64,000 nt of DNA from Schistosoma haematobium (lineage: Eukaryota > Platyhelminthes > Trematoda > Strigeidida > Schistosomatidae): positions 8,492,801 to 8,556,800 of the forward strand of contig NC_067198.1 in assembly GCF_000699445.3 (NCBI RefSeq), given 5' to 3'. The notes beneath the pieces were generated by a model, which was not told the DNA's origin, searched no databases, and saw only the letters and a list, made by a program, of their open reading frames with translations. The position numbers were made by a program, and so were the translations under genes. Shown here in pieces: positions 1-10,836 of this stretch (position 1 is the stretch's first letter; every line of letters begins with the position of its first letter).

Positions 1-430
1 ACAAATACAATAATAATTAAGGACGTTACTTAAATTGCCCAAACGTTGCGTGTTCTGATTAAGTCCAGTTATGTAAATCCACAATTATAAATGCTTGATG
101 ACTTTGAGCAGGTTGGTGAACTCTCTAGCGATATAGTCCAACGTAGGATGTGATATATTCCGATTATAGTCTATAAATGTAGATAGTATTTGATTTAGAC
201 TTCCATTAACTCAATCACAAATGAAGATAGAACGAGGAATGCGTGAGTAGTAATGTATTTGTTAACCAGCACGAATATGTCACGCTATGTAGTAGCTCAA
301 CGGAAAGTGTCTTCAAGATCATTGACTAAAACAACATGTACAGTCATTTAATGATAAATGTACATACAGTGAAAAATTGACAAACAAATACAAATAATAT
401 TAAAAACTATTTACAAAATAAGCTTGTCAG
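1..430 (-). mobile_element. CR1/Jockey-like LINE fragment, 5'-truncated, inverted
   Basis: Read on the minus strand, this segment matches the region from the end of ORF1 through the inter-ORF spacer of the large LINE at 2.1-7.7 kb (about 3240-3660). Shared blocks include the end of ORF1 with its TAA, the run ending in TTTTTCACTGTATGTACA, and the block around CGTTGCGTGTTCTG. The fragment is cut at about 430. Its 3' part (endonuclease and RT) would lie off the left edge. Identity was judged by eye and is high but with many substitutions. No intact coding sequence remains here. Confidence 0.8.
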
Positions 431-550
431 TCATATCTCCACAGTAGAATAGCAAATCCAGCAGAGAATTGGAAACATGAGTGTGGATAATGAGCGTAAG
501 AGATTAACATCAGTATCATTGAATGCTTGCCTCGTTCTCAGTCGTAAAGC

Positions 551-665
551 GCCTGATACAAACGAACTATTCTGCCCCACAACACATGGGTGGATTGAAG
601 TCATCGCCTTCACCATCAACGCTTGCTGGTCAGTAACTCCACCCTCCCTCCTTTTGTTACGTTAG
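551..665 (+). repeat. Left arm of a ~110 bp dispersed inverted repeat
   Basis: This block (CATGGGTGGATTGAAG, then GCTGGTCAGTAAC, then CCACCCTCCCTCCTTTTGT) occurs in reverse complement at about 8095-8190. Together with the inverted LINE fragment it makes the left end of the window a rough mirror of the 3.2-8.2 kb region. No function is recognised. The frames that cross it (about 477-826) look like chance translation of the repeat. Confidence 0.6.
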
Positions 666-1299
666 GCTCATTTAAGCCTTTTTATATAGCTATGACACCT
701 CACACAATGCTCCATGTTTCACATACTATTGAAAAGCACCTTTTCCATAAACACCATTTTACAAGCTTATGTGGAGGTTACAAATTATGGACTGTGGGTA
801 AAGCATCGGTGCAGTGTTTCAGATAACTAAATTATAAGGTATAATTTGCCAATCAAAGTATAGGAAATAAGAAGGGTATAATTCAGGATAGATGTTTACT
901 AAAGAAAGCGGAATAGTATAGGAATATATTATAGATAAGGCAATGGATGGTAATGCATAATTAATGGTAAGTCAACACAGTGTACATGAGAGCAGAAAGC
1001 TGATGAAGAATAAAATAGGGGCTCACATAAACTTGGTGTTGATGTTGTTTTGTTCTATCCTAACTAGTTGATGGGTTACAGGCTCCATAAATGTAAGATC
1101 GTTGCTGGTAGGTGGTCGATTGTACGGTCCACTTGACAAGTCTTTAGGGTAGTAGTGAGCGTCCCTCATCGACGGACTATAGTTGAGCAGCATCAGTATG
1201 TCGAGTGAGTTGCCTCTCTACGTCAAGTAAAAATTAGGGATTGAAGAGTATCTAATACAAATGCAAAGAAGGAAAGTGAGGGAAATCGAACATGGAGTC
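666..1299. other. Non-coding stretch, nothing recognised
   Basis: AT-rich sequence with no convincing open frame, splice-flanked exon or repeat match that I can see. Confidence 0.5.
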
Positions 1300-1870
1300 T
1301 AATTTGGTTTATAAATGTAGAAGGCCTGTGGCGTCTGGGTGGGACGCAGATGTGTTCCATCGTACTAGATCAGTGCAAGCAAGGGCTTCACTAAGAAGTC
1401 TTAAAAACCTATGTGATCCATCTGTCATGCATATGTCGAAAGGAAGGCTGTTCCATATAAGTGCACACTTGATGTGGAGGAAGTTTTCCCGGGTTTTTGA
1501 TCCGTATTTTTTTTACTTCGACCATAGATACCTTGTCTTTAAGGTCGTATTCATGTGGGCCTTGGGAAAGAACTATATTACATGTTACGTAAGGTTTTTG
1601 AGGAGTTTGGGGTAGAGAATCAACATGGAGCAAGCCTTCTTTTCCGTAAGATTTCTAGTCTTATGATATGGTATCGGGAATTGTAGTCAATAAGTGAGTC
1701 GGTTTTAAATATTTTTCGGGTAAAATCCTGTTGCATGCCTTCCACCATAAGTATGCCGGACAGGCGCAAGTTAGAATATTGGAACGAACTTTGAAAGTGG
1801 TAACATTTTTTTTCACGTGGTTTAGGAATTCTTCGACTTGCTCTTTTGTAGGGTGTATTATACTGTGATT
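1300..1870 (-). pseudogene. Coding-like relic of unknown origin, minus strand
   Basis: The minus strand gives unusually coherent translation. From about 1868 down to about 1670 there are roughly 66 stop-free codons (including HPTKEQVEEFLNHV and LWWKACNRILPEKY). A second open stretch follows from 1633 to 1409, and a short tail near 1400 contains WNSLPFDICMTDGS, which resembles the C-terminal end of LINE reverse transcriptases. The frame changes between segments, so this is not an intact gene. It could be the decayed 3' end of an unidentified retroelement. No family could be assigned. Confidence 0.35.
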
Positions 1871-2094
1871 ATCTTCCTATCCTGTACATCGGGAACATCT
1901 CACCTCGAAACATAAGAAAAAAACTTATTTTTATTCGACGGACAATTACCAGTTCGTATTGTACCTATTGCGGACTTAAGTCGTAAATAGGTCTGCAATT
2001 TATTATATACTCACAGTCTCTAATCCTAGTATTAACCAGGTTAATACTTAATAACAACTAATACTCATATATTATATTTAATTTAACGAGCACT
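1871..2094 (+). other. Presumed 5' leader of the CR1-like LINE
   Basis: AT-rich sequence immediately before ORF1. The true 5' end of the element cannot be set from a single copy, and no target-site duplication was found. Confidence 0.3.
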
Positions 2095-3252
2095 GTGCTC
2101 ACTTATTTTCATATCATGTCCAATAACTCCAGTAAAAGAGGAATTTCACCAACTTCTAAGCCAAATAAAAGGTCCGAATCTGTAACCCCTACAACTGACG
2201 ACTCAGTGCTTGACAATGTCGAACCTTTAACTACTGAAAAATATGTGTATTGTACACAAATGTCTCTATCGTCACCAGATTCTCCATGTCGCAGCCCCTC
2301 TATCTTTACGTGCAGTATGCCAACGGTAAGACTGGTTGACATACAAGACACTATACCTACGTGCATTGAAAAGTCAGCACAGTCTACTAGACAGTATGTG
2401 CTACCAAGGCCTAAGCCTAAAATTTCAAAAACTAAAGAGTCCAATGGTCCACCTCATACACACCAAAATACTGATAGATATAGTAATGACATCCGACAGC
2501 TACAAAACTCTCTATCCGAAATTAACGGCAAACTTGAGCGATTAGCACCCCTCACTCATATATGGGGCCTTGATACAGACAGAAATCTTGAGCAACTCAC
2601 TAAAGCTGAGTGTATTTTGGAGTTTGTGGCTGAAGAAGTGACGAAAAGAGTAATGTCCTCCTTCAATGCAGTTGTGTATAACCTCCCCGACCGCACACAC
2701 CCATCTAAGTTAAGAGATATTTGCCTTAGAGTATGCGGTATGCCGAACGTTAACTGCAAAGTCATCCGCCTAAGAAAAAAGTCAGACAGATCAACTTGCC
2801 CCCTCTTGTTTATGTTTGGCTGTTGTAACGATGCTAAGCAGTTTATTGATTTGAGCAAAAACATTAGCTCACTAAGTCCATACAAAAATATAAAAGTCAC
2901 TCCAGACCTTACGCCCTGTCAACGTCGTGTCAGAAGACGCGAAGCGATAGAATTGAATGGGAGTGTTACAGTTAATAATCAGCCAGAGATAGTTTGCAAC
3001 ACAGCAAATAGTTTAAAACACACGAACAATAAGCATGACACCACTCCACATACGGATGATCACTCTGTTGATCTAGATGAGTCTACAGATCAGAAACCTT
3101 TGGATAAGATACGGACCCCAACTGACACCAAAAACCATAACGACATGACTAATCCCAGCTGTTCATTCAGTAATGTACTAAAATGTGAGTCGTGTAACAA
3201 CACACGTGCAACTAAACCTTGTGGAGATAGACCTGACAACCTTATTTTGTAA
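2095..3252 (+). CDS. LINE ORF1 protein (RNA-binding-type)
   Basis: A 385-residue uninterrupted frame. The first ~120 residues are Ser/Thr/Pro-rich and look disordered. Residues ~125-150 (QLQNSLSEINGKLERL) could form a short coiled coil. Residues ~180-285 resemble the RRM-like region of CR1-type ORF1 proteins: a beta strand AVVYNLPD, a cysteine-containing helix, CKVIRLRKK, PLLFMFG, and then VTPDLTPCQRRVRRRE, a common closing motif in this family. A C-x2-C pair (CESC) lies near the C-terminus, but there is no full zinc knuckle. ORF1 proteins bind element RNA and form the RNP. It is the best-preserved reading frame of this copy. Confidence 0.75.
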   Translation: MLTYFHIMSNNSSKRGISPTSKPNKRSESVTPTTDDSVLDNVEPLTTEKYVYCTQMSLSSPDSPCRSPSIFTCSMPTVRLVDIQDTIPTCIEKSAQSTRQYVLPRPKPKISKTKESNGPPHTHQNTDRYSNDIRQLQNSLSEINGKLERLAPLTHIWGLDTDRNLEQLTKAECILEFVAEEVTKRVMSSFNAVVYNLPDRTHPSKLRDICLRVCGMPNVNCKVIRLRKKSDRSTCPLLFMFGCCNDAKQFIDLSKNISSLSPYKNIKVTPDLTPCQRRVRRREAIELNGSVTVNNQPEIVCNTANSLKHTNNKHDTTPHTDDHSVDLDESTDQKPLDKIRTPTDTKNHNDMTNPSCSFSNVLKCESCNNTRATKPCGDRPDNLIL

Positions 3253-3882
3253 ATAGTTTTCAATGTTATTTCTATTTGTTTTGTCAATTTTTCACTGTAT
3301 GTACATTTATCATTAAATGACTGTACGTGTTGTTTTAGTCAACGACCTTGAACACTTTTTCCGTTGTAATTCTAACATAGCGTGACACACATTTTCGGTT
3401 GTTCACAAATACACTATTACGCACATACTCATTGTTCTATTCTCGCTCGTTACCAAGTCAATTGCGTTCTAAACTGGATATTATCCTCATTTCAGACTGC
3501 AGTGTCATTCCCATTATATCCTACATCAAAGAAACTTATTGGCGTCATATTTACCTCTGTGGAATTATTATGCATTTATAATTGTGGATTTTTGAGACCA
3601 AAACTCAACAGAACACGCAACGACTAGCCGATTTAAGTAACGTCCCTAATTTGTTATTGCATTTGTAACATTTAACTTGTAAATATTAATATTACTATTG
3701 ATTGCTATTAACTTTGTTGATACTTTTGCGTTTATATATTGTTTGGTCCACCACAACCTATACACTTGAAAATTTGTCCTCCTAAAGATATTCCACAAGT
3801 AGACTTGAATGAACGTAAGTTCATCTCACAAAGACAATGAAAGAATCCTGCTCTGAAAATAAAGGGTGGGAAGACAAAACTC
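3253..3882 (+). other. Inter-ORF spacer of the CR1-like LINE
   Basis: The first ~400 bases are repeated in inverse orientation at 1-430. Frames at 3382-3627 are short and show no family features. The in-frame start of ORF2 may lie anywhere near 3883. Confidence 0.5.
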
Positions 3883-4524
3883 ATGATACCGAATAGGGAA
3901 ACACGTAAGACTAAACCCAACTGCTCTATAGGTATCCCAAGAATAGTGAACAGGTTCTCCCCGCTTCTATCATATAACTTGCCTTCAACAACTCTAAGTT
4001 GCAAAATGGGTGGTGGGCTTCAGCGTAGCAAGCCCTCTTACACGCAGACTAACGAAAACTACCAGAGAACTGGCCACCCAAATCACCCCCTGAAGTCTAA
4101 AACCATAAATAAGAATGGTAATAATAGGTTTCTCACTCCACGCCCTACCTACATTCCGCAGGATCGCAACTGTAATTACTCTCAGAAAGAAAACTTCTCA
4201 CACCCCTTAGTGCCGACCCATCACATAACAACGGCTCCCATGTATAACAGCAGTGGCAACTCCTCCCAGTTACGCGTAACATACCCCTCTCACGCTAACC
4301 TAAATAGCCATAACAGGGGCTACGAGTCTAACCATCAAGACTATTTTGTAAATAACCATACACTTCACAGTAGGCCTGTACAAGATTTTTTTGGAATAAG
4401 ACCCCTAGTGACACCTCTGTTGAAGCATATAGCCCAGGTTATTTCAAACCACATGCAAACCATAAATTTGTTTCCTCCGTACAGTTTCTATCAGAGAGTA
4501 CTCCCGCCCTTTCCTCCTGGGTAA
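3883..4524 (+). pseudogene. N-terminal, low-complexity part of LINE ORF2
   Basis: A 213-residue frame rich in Asn, Ser, Pro and His, with no recognisable domain. Translation in the next frame continues without a stop from about 4500 into the endonuclease segment (reading SSWVNSPINFTSS), so a 1 nt indel at about 4480-4510 most likely separates this segment from the endonuclease. The ATG at 3883 is the first in this frame, but the native start is unknown. Confidence 0.5.
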
Positions 4525-4595
4525 ACTCCCCAATCAACTTCACTAGCTCATTTGATACATCTCCCACTAAGTCTAGCTATCAAAATACCGAGCTA

Positions 4596-5384
4596 ATGAA
4601 GAACATCCAATCCCTCACATCAAACTCATCTTACACTCGCGAGGGTTACGACGACTTTATCCGAAATACCCTCACCCATTTTAACTTAGTAGGCCACTTG
4701 CTTAATATATGTCTTATCAACGCTCGATCGATCTGCAACAAAAAGACGGATTTAGCCCTGTTTGTATCCATATATCAACCATCAGTTATTATGATATCTG
4801 AAGCATGGACTAACAGTAATATTTCCGACCGAAGCATATCTCTAGATAACTATTCCCTATATAGAAGCGATAGATTGAATGGACGAGGCGGAGGATGCCT
4901 TATTTACGCTCACTCTAGCCTGAACTCACTGCTATGTGATATGCCTAAACTAAACAAACTGAAGGATTCGGTGTGGATTGTATTAAAGCCGTCGAATTCC
5001 GTTACCTTACTGCTCGGCTGTGTTTATCGTCAACCTAACGCATCAATAGATGAAATAGCAGTATTATCGGAGGTATTCACACTAGCATCATCCCTCTCAT
5101 TCACAGGCAAGCTCATTTGTGGTGACTTCAATATGCCCGAAATTTCTTGGCTGCCAGTCAAAGCGCCGAGACGTTATGAATCATTTATTGAATGCCTAGA
5201 GCCTGGACAATGGACTCAGTATGTCGATAGCCCTACCAGACATCAAAACATCTTAGACTTAGTCTTTACCAGTGGCCTCATCCCCAATACTTTGTATATT
5301 GGAAAAAAGTTCCCAGGTAGTGATCATAACATTGTCATATGCAGCCTTAATGTAAAACCACAACCGATAGAAGTAAAACCGTAA
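4596..5384 (+). pseudogene. LINE ORF2 endonuclease domain (EEP family)
   Basis: An apurinic/apyrimidinic-type endonuclease that would nick target DNA to prime reverse transcription. Visible motifs in order: CLINARSICNK (Asn-containing first motif), MISEAWT (catalytic Glu), GGGCLIY, GCVYRQPN, CGDFNMPEISW (GDFN), a DLVFTS block, and GSDHNIVI (SDH with the catalytic His). All hallmark residues appear present. The frame stops at 5384. The RT frame opens just upstream and the two overlap at an A run at 5375-5378, so one lost base best explains the break. The frame is open upstream of the ATG at 4596, which is therefore not the real start. Confidence 0.8.
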
Positions 5385-7468
5385 CACTTCGTAGAAACTA
5401 TCGCAAGGTTGATTGGAATAACTTCCACAATTACCTAAGAAGCACTGATTGGAGAACTTTCTTTACCTCAAACAATACCGACACATTAACCAATATATTT
5501 TATCACAACATCAAAAGTATCATCAACAACATCGCACCTTTAGAATACTGTAAACCTACGTTCTCCAAAGATCTCTATATACCGGTCAGTACAAGAAGAC
5601 GTCTTCAAAGACATTGTACTCGATTCCACAACTTAAATGATTTTTCCTCTTTAGTAACGATGACAGAAATACTTGTCCGAACAGAGGCAATAAGTAAACA
5701 AAAAGCAGTAGCACAGGAAAAACGTGCAGTTGAACTTAATAATAACTCCTCTGCACTCACCATACTACTCCAAAATAAACTTAAACGCTCTAAATCGAGA
5801 GGGAGTATATTCATTAAAGGCAAACAAGTATACGAAGATCCCAAGCTTATCACAGAATTATTCAGTGAACATTTTTGTTTCTCACTAACCAACGAAAAAC
5901 CATTTAATGATTCAGAACCAATCCCAGTAACTCCCTGTGAAATTACTAATGTAGAATTCAGTGTACAAAATATCTCCAAGGCAATCAGTACATTGAAACA
6001 CTCCTACACTGATGGACCAGATGGTATTCCATCTAGCATGCTAAAACGTGGAGGTGATGATATGTGTGTTTTGCTTCTCAAACTATTCGCGATATCACTC
6101 TCTTCAGCGTGTTACCCTACTGCCTGGAAAACTACACATATCATTCCCAAAATTAAAACAAGACCTGAAGCAAACGTTGAAAATTACCGGCCTATAAACA
6201 TAACTTCAGTGGTATCCAGAGTGATGGAAAAAGTAGTTAAGGCGGCTGTAGTCCAACATCTATTAACTAACAATCTATTGTCGACCTCCCAGCATGGATT
6301 TCTTAGGTCCAGATCATGCGATACATGCCTAGTAGACTGCCTGAATGATATAACTCTGAAACGAGACAGCAGACTCCTTGTATCAGTCCTATCCCTAGAG
6401 TTTAAGAAAGCCTTTGATAAGGTCCCACACAAAAGGCTACTCGTCAAACTAAAGTCCTTCGGAATACACAACCCACTGTACTCATGGTTTGCTTCGTTCT
6501 TAACAGAACGTAAACAGATGGTAAAGTACAATGACTGTCTCTCGTCCCCTAGACCAATCACCAGTGGAGTCATCCAGGGAAGCGTATTAGGGCCACTTTT
6601 GTTTCTGATGTATATAAACGATATATGTAACACCATAGAATTTGGGAAACCGTACTTATATGCTGATGATCTCAAAATAGTATACAGCTATAAGCCTGAG
6701 ACACTAAGCGAAAGTGTGTCCCAGATCCAAAAGGACCTCAATAACTTAACTATATGGAGTGACAAATGGCAATTACCATTTAATCTCAACAAGTGCGGGA
6801 TCATGCACTTTGGAAAGCATCCCTATAAACCGCGACTTCACTTAAATGAATGTATAGTCCAAACACTCGAATCAGTACACGATTTAGGAATTAATTACAC
6901 AGGAAGCCTAAACTTTGAAGAACATGCCTCCTCTATTATTTCTAAATCTAGACGGCTAATTGGTTTTATAATGAAAAACTTTTTCACAACAGAGGGTAAA
7001 CTTACTCTCTACAAAATATGTGTACGACCCACCCTTGAATACTGCTCTTTTGTCTTCTCTAATATGAATATCGCAGATAAGATAAGAGTAGATGTTCAAA
7101 GACGTTCCACACGTCAACTACTAGGATGTAACTCGAATATCGATTACACAGACAGATGTAAGCATCTATCTTTAGAACCTTTATGGCACCGTAGGCTAAA
7201 AAACAATTTAATATTTCTCTACAAAGCGATATATGGGCTCTCCTTTCTAACCTCCTGCCCGACTATCACCCACGACCCAGCCTATAGACTTAGAAACAAC
7301 GCATATACACTACACACCGTAAAACACCAAAAACAAATGCGTTGTAAGTTCTTTACAGTACGGTACAGTTTATTGTGGAACAGGCTGTCAATGCCTATCC
7401 GTAACTGTGATACGTTTACCAGATTCAAAAAGCTAATAACCCTATTTCTAGACTCCAAAGAGCTTTAA
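5375..7468 (+). pseudogene. LINE ORF2 reverse transcriptase domain
   Basis: An RT frame open from about 5375; the first ATG is at 5660 and gives 602 residues. Motifs counted from 5660: DGPDGIPSSML, NYRPINITSVVSRVMEKV, QHGFLRSRSC, motif A as LEFKKAFDKVPH, SGVIQGSVLGPLLFLMYIND (motif B/B2) and LYADDLKIVY (motif C, bases 6659-6670). In motif A the catalytic Asp expected just before FKKAFD is Glu (GAG, 6398-6400, residue 247), which is expected to abolish or severely reduce activity. The C-terminal region with RRLKNNLIFLYKAI and LLWNRLSMPI is the usual LINE tail. The frame ends with TAA at 7468. Confidence 0.85.
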
Positions 7469-7690
7469 CATTTCCTTGAACTCCCGCCCACCAATGAGGC
7501 ACTTTATTACGGGCCGCCTAGTATCTAGAAAGAACAAAATCATAACAAGTTCGACTGTTACTAATCTGAATATAACCAAATCACAGGATATATGGCTTAT
7601 CCTTTCCTATTATTCATTGTTTATTAATCATGACTTCATGCTCCTAACCCTAGCTTTCAGTCCCCAAATCTCTACAGGTTAAATGTACAT

Positions 7691-8094
7691 TATTCTTCCT
7701 AAAAGTCATGCTTTTTTTTTCTACTGCAAGTAGACATAGCTCAATCTTATGGATGCTGATCTACTAAGGTTGTTCATTCAAAGCTCAAAATTTGGCCACA
7801 AAGTCTTGTGAGTTTCTCAATGTTTTATTTTTCTCACCCTGAAATCTTTTTCTTTTTTTCTACAATTTTATACCCTCTCATATCTTTTGATTTACTTTTA
7901 ATCCTTACTTCTTTAAACCATTAGTTATTTTCATAGCAGTGTGATATACTATATGGACATCTAACCCATAAAACAGAATTTTTAAATATCTGATTTGCTT
8001 GTAACATGGACCTAGTAGAGACAGTGTATTCCAACTATGTGCTTTGATTAAAGCATTAATCATACTTACCACAAACGTAAGAGAGCCTAACATC
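7691..8094. other. Spacer after the CR1-like LINE
   Basis: T-rich tracts at about 7710-7720 and 7840-7860 with no recognisable gene. The junction between the LINE 3' end and flanking DNA is somewhere near 7690. Confidence 0.4.
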
Positions 8095-8190
8095 ACAAAA
8101 GGAGGGAGGGTGGCGTTACTGACCAGCAAACATGAAGGTGGGGAGATAACTTCAATCCACCCATGTCTGTAGGGCAGAACATTTTGTTTA
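8095..8190 (-). repeat. Right arm of the ~110 bp dispersed inverted repeat
   Basis: Reverse complement of the block at 551-665, with shared pieces including GGAGGGAGGGTGG, GTTACTGACCAGC and CTTCAATCCACCCATG. Similarity fades beyond about 8085 and 8200. Confidence 0.6.
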
Positions 8191-8929
8191 ATTACGGCTC
8201 CTTATGGTTTAGTGGGATGTCACGGACTTATGGTATTGAAGCTGATTTATCACGCAAAATACCTCTTTAAATCGTGTTACGAACGTTGAATTGGTTTCAG
8301 TTCCTACTCAGAAATCCTATTACAAGCAAACTAGACAATTCGCTAATATACGAAGCCTACTCAAGACCCTATAAAACCTGAAAAAAAACGAAAGGGGCTC
8401 CAATAGCTTCGATAATAAAAGGAAGATAGCCAGTTGTATATCACAATACTGTTCCTAGCACTATTTTATTTTATAATCACACATAATCTTATATTCTCAG
8501 CTCTTTTCCGAATCGCCTCCATTTGTCAGTTGTATGTCCACTCACACCTTGCTAACACTTATTTTCTTTAACCTATTAAAATGCTCTTTCTTAACAAATA
8601 CCTTAATAAAAGAAAATTAGACTGAGTAATCATACCTTAAACATTCCTTCATGAATATTGGCTACTCTGCTTCTCGTCCTTTCTTTTACTTGCTCCCTCT
8701 TCCAGCCCCCTTGTGATATGGAACGAAAGATTTCATCCTGCACCATCCTCAAAGCCTTAGATATTCCAAAGGGATATAAGGTTGTGACATTTAGAAGCTC
8801 CCACCTTCAATGGACCTATCCTTGACCATCAGTTGCACATTCGCAACGCAACTTTCGTGAAGCGCGCCAACTGTAGTACTGACTAAAACCATCTACATTC
8901 ATATCTTATAAATTATCAACCCAGTTATG
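8191..8929. other. Non-coding stretch, nothing recognised
   Basis: No supported gene, RNA or repeat was found in this AT-rich sequence. Confidence 0.5.
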
Positions 8930-9470
8930 TAATTTAATACAGTGTATATTGTATCATTTGTATCAATTTGATCTTGCCTGTAAACTGGCATGCCTCATGT
9001 AACAAACTGTTATTTGAGAATAAATTATTATTATTATTATTCAATGATAGATTGCACATTTTAGATGCTCTGGTGGAAATATGTTCAGAGAAGTTAGGAC
9101 TGTGTGAATAATTTACCCCTAAGTCAGTTACTGATGTGGACTTGGTCAGTGATCTCTCGTTAGGTATTAGTTTTATTTTAAGAGACGCATGATAGATGCA
9201 TGGCCAGCCGCACTTCATGGTGTTCAGCTCCAACCTCCAGCGCTTACTTTTTAAAGTTCATGTTGGATTGCTTGCATAGTACTACGTACATCGCACATGT
9301 TAGTTTCATAGATGACTTTTAAGTCACCAGCGTAAAGGTAGATCTTACCTGTGTTAAAGCATATGCATGTATTGTTGATGTAGATTGTAAAAAATAATGG
9401 GCTCAAGACACTACCGTGAACAACGCCACTTGTTACTGGTCACGGTGTAGATGTTCTAGAGTTCATTTTA
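8930..9470 (-). pseudogene. Reverse transcriptase relic of a CR1-like LINE, minus strand
   Basis: On the minus strand a frame from about 9425 reads GSVLSPLFFTIYINN followed by LYAGDLKVIYET, the B2 and C motifs of a LINE RT with the palm YADD changed to YAGD. After a stop at about 9250 the relic continues in another phase (9233-8934) with SVTDLGVNYSHSPNFSEHIS, the region after the palm, as in the intact RT at 5660-7468. Bases 9020-9042 hold a short ATT repeat that interrupts the coding relic. The element is dead, and its 5' part is absent or unrecognisable. Confidence 0.7.
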
Positions 9471-9849
9471 ATCATTTAGTATCTACTCGTGAGAAAAGAC
9501 CTAATCCATTATAATAGATGGTTAGTAATTTCAAATGACTAAAGCATGTTGATTAGGATCTTAAGTTTTTTCTCTCACATGAGTAAATCTGTTGTTTTTG
9601 TGAGACGTTGTGGGACGTAATTGGGGAGACAAAATGAAAAACTTACACAACATCTTACGTGTAAACGTCGTTTAAGTGCTCTGGAAATATTAATGTTCTT
9701 GCAAAGTGCGTCAGTTTTTGTTTGACTTCTGATTCTGGCAAGTTTTTGCCATAGTTACCTATTATAGGGGATGACGTCCAAATAATTATGTTACCTTCTA
9801 AGTAAGCGTTTTTTTGGACAATCCATACCGATATTATTGTTCTGTTCTT
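9471..9849. other. Non-coding stretch, possibly more LINE relic
   Basis: No clear motif is visible. It lies upstream, in minus-strand sense, of the RT relic and may contain its decayed N-terminal part. Confidence 0.3.
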
Positions 9850-10600
9850 CTCGATGATATAGTGTTCAGCTTTGTGATGCAGGACTTTAGTGGGCCCTTA
9901 TTACGCAGTTTTTAGGGGTGGTCATGACGAACCTCAACTTACAAAAACGTGTGCATTAAGTCGTAAGGCGGGATGGACGAAAACATGAGTTGATTGAGGT
10001 CGAGTAGAAACAGGCTCAACTGGACAAGTAGCATTTGTAAGCCTGTTCCAGTGGGAGTTTATGTCTATGTTCAGTGAAGGTCAACGAATTATACTAAAAG
10101 TTGAGGTATTTTTCCGTAGACTAGTTGTGCTGCACTGTATCCAAAGTCAGCTTCCACTACACTACCTAGTAACACGAGAAGAAGAGGGCTAGTCCATTGT
10201 CGTGAGTTTGCAATTGAGAGCGAAGCTTCCAAGTATCAATGAAATCGTTCTACCGACCCGTCGGCTTGTGGGATGGTAGGCAGTTGTTCGTAATCTTATG
10301 ATTCTTAGTAATATGGTGAGACAGAGGTAAATTCAGGATTTGAACTGGCGTCCACGGTCTCTAGTGATGTTTGAAGGTGAGCCAAGTTTGCTAAGTATCG
10401 TTCGATAAAGACGCGGGCCACTATTTCGTTCAGTACGTCCTTAACATTTGATGCTTCTGACCACTGTGTAAAACGACCCGCACACGTTAAGGATAAGAGT
10501 GTCCTTCGGAATGCGGTAAGGATCCTGTCTAACCAGGACGATGTTCGAAACAGTCGTTTAGATTTGCAAATGAGCTTAATGGACATTTGTTGTTAAATCA
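9850..10600 (-). pseudogene. Ty3/gypsy-like integrase relic, minus strand
   Basis: The minus-strand frame 10586-10305 contains AGRFTQWSEASNVKDVLNEI followed by VARVFIERYLANL, matching the integrase core of gypsy elements around the first catalytic Asp region (DRFTRWPEA-type). Downstream, a short frame reads TAYHPT (about 10250-10270), the segment that normally precedes ADGxVER in these integrases, and is then frameshifted. Several frame changes and stops make it non-functional. It belongs with the RNase H, RT and Gag relics further right. Confidence 0.65.
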
Positions 10601-10836
10601 ACATAGATTTCTGGCTGCTAGCACAGGAGCATGCCTGCCTCATCGCATCTTTACCCGTACAATGTTCGCAAATTCGTTCTGTTATGAACTTATTGTTTAC
10701 TCGAACAACTGGGTGACAAAGTTTGTAGAATGTATTGAAAACGTTGCATGGGCAATGTTTTGGCACGATAGGGAAATCCCCACCCGTAGATGTGTTGCGT
10801 AGTACTTACGTGTTCTTATCCGTTTGATTCATAGTT

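Larger units (their letters stand above)
2095..7690 (+). mobile_element. CR1/Jockey-clade non-LTR retrotransposon, nearly full length, inactive
   Basis: The order is ORF1 (2095-3252), a ~630 bp spacer, then ORF2 with an apurinic-type endonuclease (about 4596-5384) and a reverse transcriptase (5660-7468), followed by a ~200 bp 3' region. The EN plus RT layout with one long ORF2 and a YADD palm motif fits CR1/Jockey-type elements of schistosomes (SR1/Perere-like; the exact family name is not assigned). ORF2 is broken by two small indels (about 4480-4510 and about 5370-5378) and has Glu in place of the motif A catalytic Asp, so this copy should be dead. The 3' boundary near 7690 is approximate. 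Confidence 0.85.

Noticed and set aside
5340..5400. Programmed ribosomal frameshift between endonuclease and RT
   Set aside because: No slippery heptamer with a following structure is evident. A second unrelated 1 nt break and a mutated catalytic site make simple decay more likely.
6184..6675. Minus-strand frame of 163 codons
   Set aside because: Shadow of the CR1-like RT.
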